Origin: Ornithinimicrobium sp. F0845 | Lineage (GTDB): Bacteria; Actinomycetota; Actinomycetes; Actinomycetales; Dermatophilaceae | DNA length: 64,000 nt | NCBI RefSeq assembly: GCF_023015765.1 | Contig: NZ_JALKAL010000016.1 | Span: 23,647-87,646, forward strand | Direction: 5' to 3' | Shown here: positions 62,987-64,000 of the stretch, piece after piece | Layout: the number at the start of each line of letters is the position of its first letter | Numbering within the stretch: position 1 is the first letter of the stretch | Notes under the pieces: model-generated | Told to the model about the DNA's origin: nothing | Database searches by the model: none | The model's input: only the letters and a program-made list of their open reading frames with translations | Made by a program: the position numbers and the translations under genes

Positions 62987-64000
62987 ATGACGACGACAGG
63001 CACCAGGACAGGGGTCGGGGACAGTGTCCCCGGCGGCGCTGGGGTGCCTGGTGTCGAGGGGATGAGCCCGGAGGAGCTGGCGCAGTTCCGGGTGGCGTGT
63101 GAGGCGCAGCGGGGCAGTGTGTGGGTGGATGACCCTGAGGGGCCGGGGGACTGGGACCTGGTGGCCGAGGTTGACCAGATCGTGGCGGCTTCGGGTGGGT
63201 GGGTGGATCCGGCGCAGGAGGTGGCTGGTGGTTTGGAGGCGGCGGCCAGGGGTTTGGGTCGTGCGGCGCAGGGCCCGGAGGGGTTGGTGCGGGTCTTTGA
63301 TGCCGGGATCGAGGCGGGGTTGGAGGCGGCGGGTCGGGTGCGGGCCCAGTTGACGGGGGTGACGGTGGCGTTGGCGGTCGAGGCGTGGGATCGGGGGTTG
63401 CACAACCAGGTGGGGTTGACGTTGGTGAGCTGGTTGCGGCAGCGCTGTCCGTGGTTGGCCAAGGAGGAGGCGTGTCAGATCCAGGACGTGGTCCGGGCCG
63501 GTGACACGCACTGGGGTGAAGGGTTGGCGCAGGCGGTGATTGACGGAGCGACGGGGGTGCACCGGGCGGCGAAGGTGGCGCGGACGATGCGCCGGCTGGT
63601 GGGGTGCCTGTCGGCCGAGGAGGCGCTGGCGTATGCGCAGATCGCGACGGGGGCGGCGTGCAACAGCGGGTTGTCCGATGCCGAGTTGGATGTGGTGTGT
63701 AAGAGGTTGTTGATCGACCTGTTGGATGAGAAGCCCTCGGATGAGGTCAAGGCCACCGCGCAGGGGTTGCGGTGCGTGCGGCGTCGCCCGTTGGCGCGGG
63801 GGATGACGCGCTACACCGTGGATGCCCCGGACACCGACGCACCGTTGTTCGACTCGGTGTTGACCGGGCCGTTGGCGGCCCCGGCCAAGGACGAGGCGGG
63901 CAACCTGGACCTGCGTTCGGCGGGGCAGCGTCAGTACGACGCGTTGTTGATGGTCCTCAACCGTGGCCTGTCCAACCCTGGCGCCCCGCCCTCCAGTGGT
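62987..64000 (+). CDS. DUF222 (HNH endonuclease-associated) protein, cut by the window edge
   Basis: An open frame of 338 codons from the ATG at 62987 that runs off the right edge. After a Gly-rich start it shows an acidic region, a long helical part (LVRVFDAGIEAGLEAAGRVR, VIDGATGVHRAAKVARTMRR) and LRSAGQRQYDALLMVLNRGL, the hallmark of DUF222/13E12 proteins, which usually end in an HNH nuclease domain not visible here. Codon use differs sharply from neighbouring genes: Leu is mostly TTG, Gly often GGG or GGT. This suggests acquired or mobile origin. Confidence 0.8.
   Translation, partial: MTTTGTRTGVGDSVPGGAGVPGVEGMSPEELAQFRVACEAQRGSVWVDDPEGPGDWDLVAEVDQIVAASGGWVDPAQEVAGGLEAAARGLGRAAQGPEGLVRVFDAGIEAGLEAAGRVRAQLTGVTVALAVEAWDRGLHNQVGLTLVSWLRQRCPWLAKEEACQIQDVVRAGDTHWGEGLAQAVIDGATGVHRAAKVARTMRRLVGCLSAEEALAYAQIATGAACNSGLSDAELDVVCKRLLIDLLDEKPSDEVKATAQGLRCVRRRPLARGMTRYTVDAPDTDAPLFDSVLTGPLAAPAKDEAGNLDLRSAGQRQYDALLMVLNRGLSNPGAPPSSG

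Overview
The window is 64 kb of a very GC-rich chromosome (roughly 70% GC by eye, with strong G/C preference at third codon positions). Gene content points to an actinobacterium: DUF4191, DUF3043, DUF5302 and SCO2322 families, a diheme QcrC with a three-helix Rieske protein, CtaF, a DEDD-exonuclease/UvrC-like fusion and a DUF222 protein. A member of Micrococcales such as Ornithinimicrobium, Serinicoccus or Janibacter is my best guess; this is inference, not shown by any marker gene.

Most of the window follows a gene order I recall from other Actinobacteria (M. tuberculosis glnA1 back to trpD/Rv2191). The parts are: glnA, RDD protein, DUF4191, lipA, lipB, TIGR01777 epimerase, E2 acyltransferase (sucB-like) and lpd; then pepA, gcvT, cobU, SCO2322-like, DUF3043; then trpS, glycerate kinase, ErpA-type Fe-S carrier, PfkB kinase, aat, ctaC-ctaD-ctaF, qcrCAB with ctaE, trpD and the DEDD exonuclease. 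Lineage-specific genes interrupt this backbone: a NarL-type two-component system (6.0-7.9 kb); a YtrA-type GntR regulator with a DUF1648 protein, an NAD(P)-binding protein and an ABC exporter (10.1-14.6 kb); a Ser/Thr kinase, a membrane protein and a GT39-like glycosyltransferase (15.4-19.8 kb); a PPOX gene between 40-bp inverted repeats (27.9-28.7 kb); a tartrate/D-malate dehydrogenase and a SigJ-CMD pair (28.7-31.3 kb); an M20 peptidase, glutathionyl-hydroquinone-reductase-like protein and EamA transporter (34.7-38.0 kb); two exported proteins (38.0-39.8 kb); and a 1,260-residue secreted lipase-like protein with three cell-wall-binding repeats (55.4-59.2 kb). The right edge cuts a DUF222 gene with unusual codon use.

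Functionally, lipB and lipA make the lipoyl cofactor used by the double-lipoyl E2 and regenerated by Lpd. GcvT serves the glycine cleavage system, which also depends on lipoyl-H protein and Lpd. The 42-54 kb block carries the respiratory bcc:aa3 supercomplex, with ErpA as a likely Fe-S carrier. PoxB gives a second route from pyruvate to the quinone pool.

Regulatory signals read from the DNA include a GlnR-like operator array between glnA and the RDD gene, a YtrA-type operator lying in the spacer of a clear promoter, a Trp-Trp leader peptide with mutually exclusive hairpins before trpS, and many TANNNT boxes 6-7 nt upstream of start codons, which suggest widespread leaderless transcription. 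Unexplained structure includes a perfect 53-bp-period array of six palindromic repeats between the ends of the cta and qcr operons, and strong over-representation of GGCATAC/GTATGCC across the whole window.
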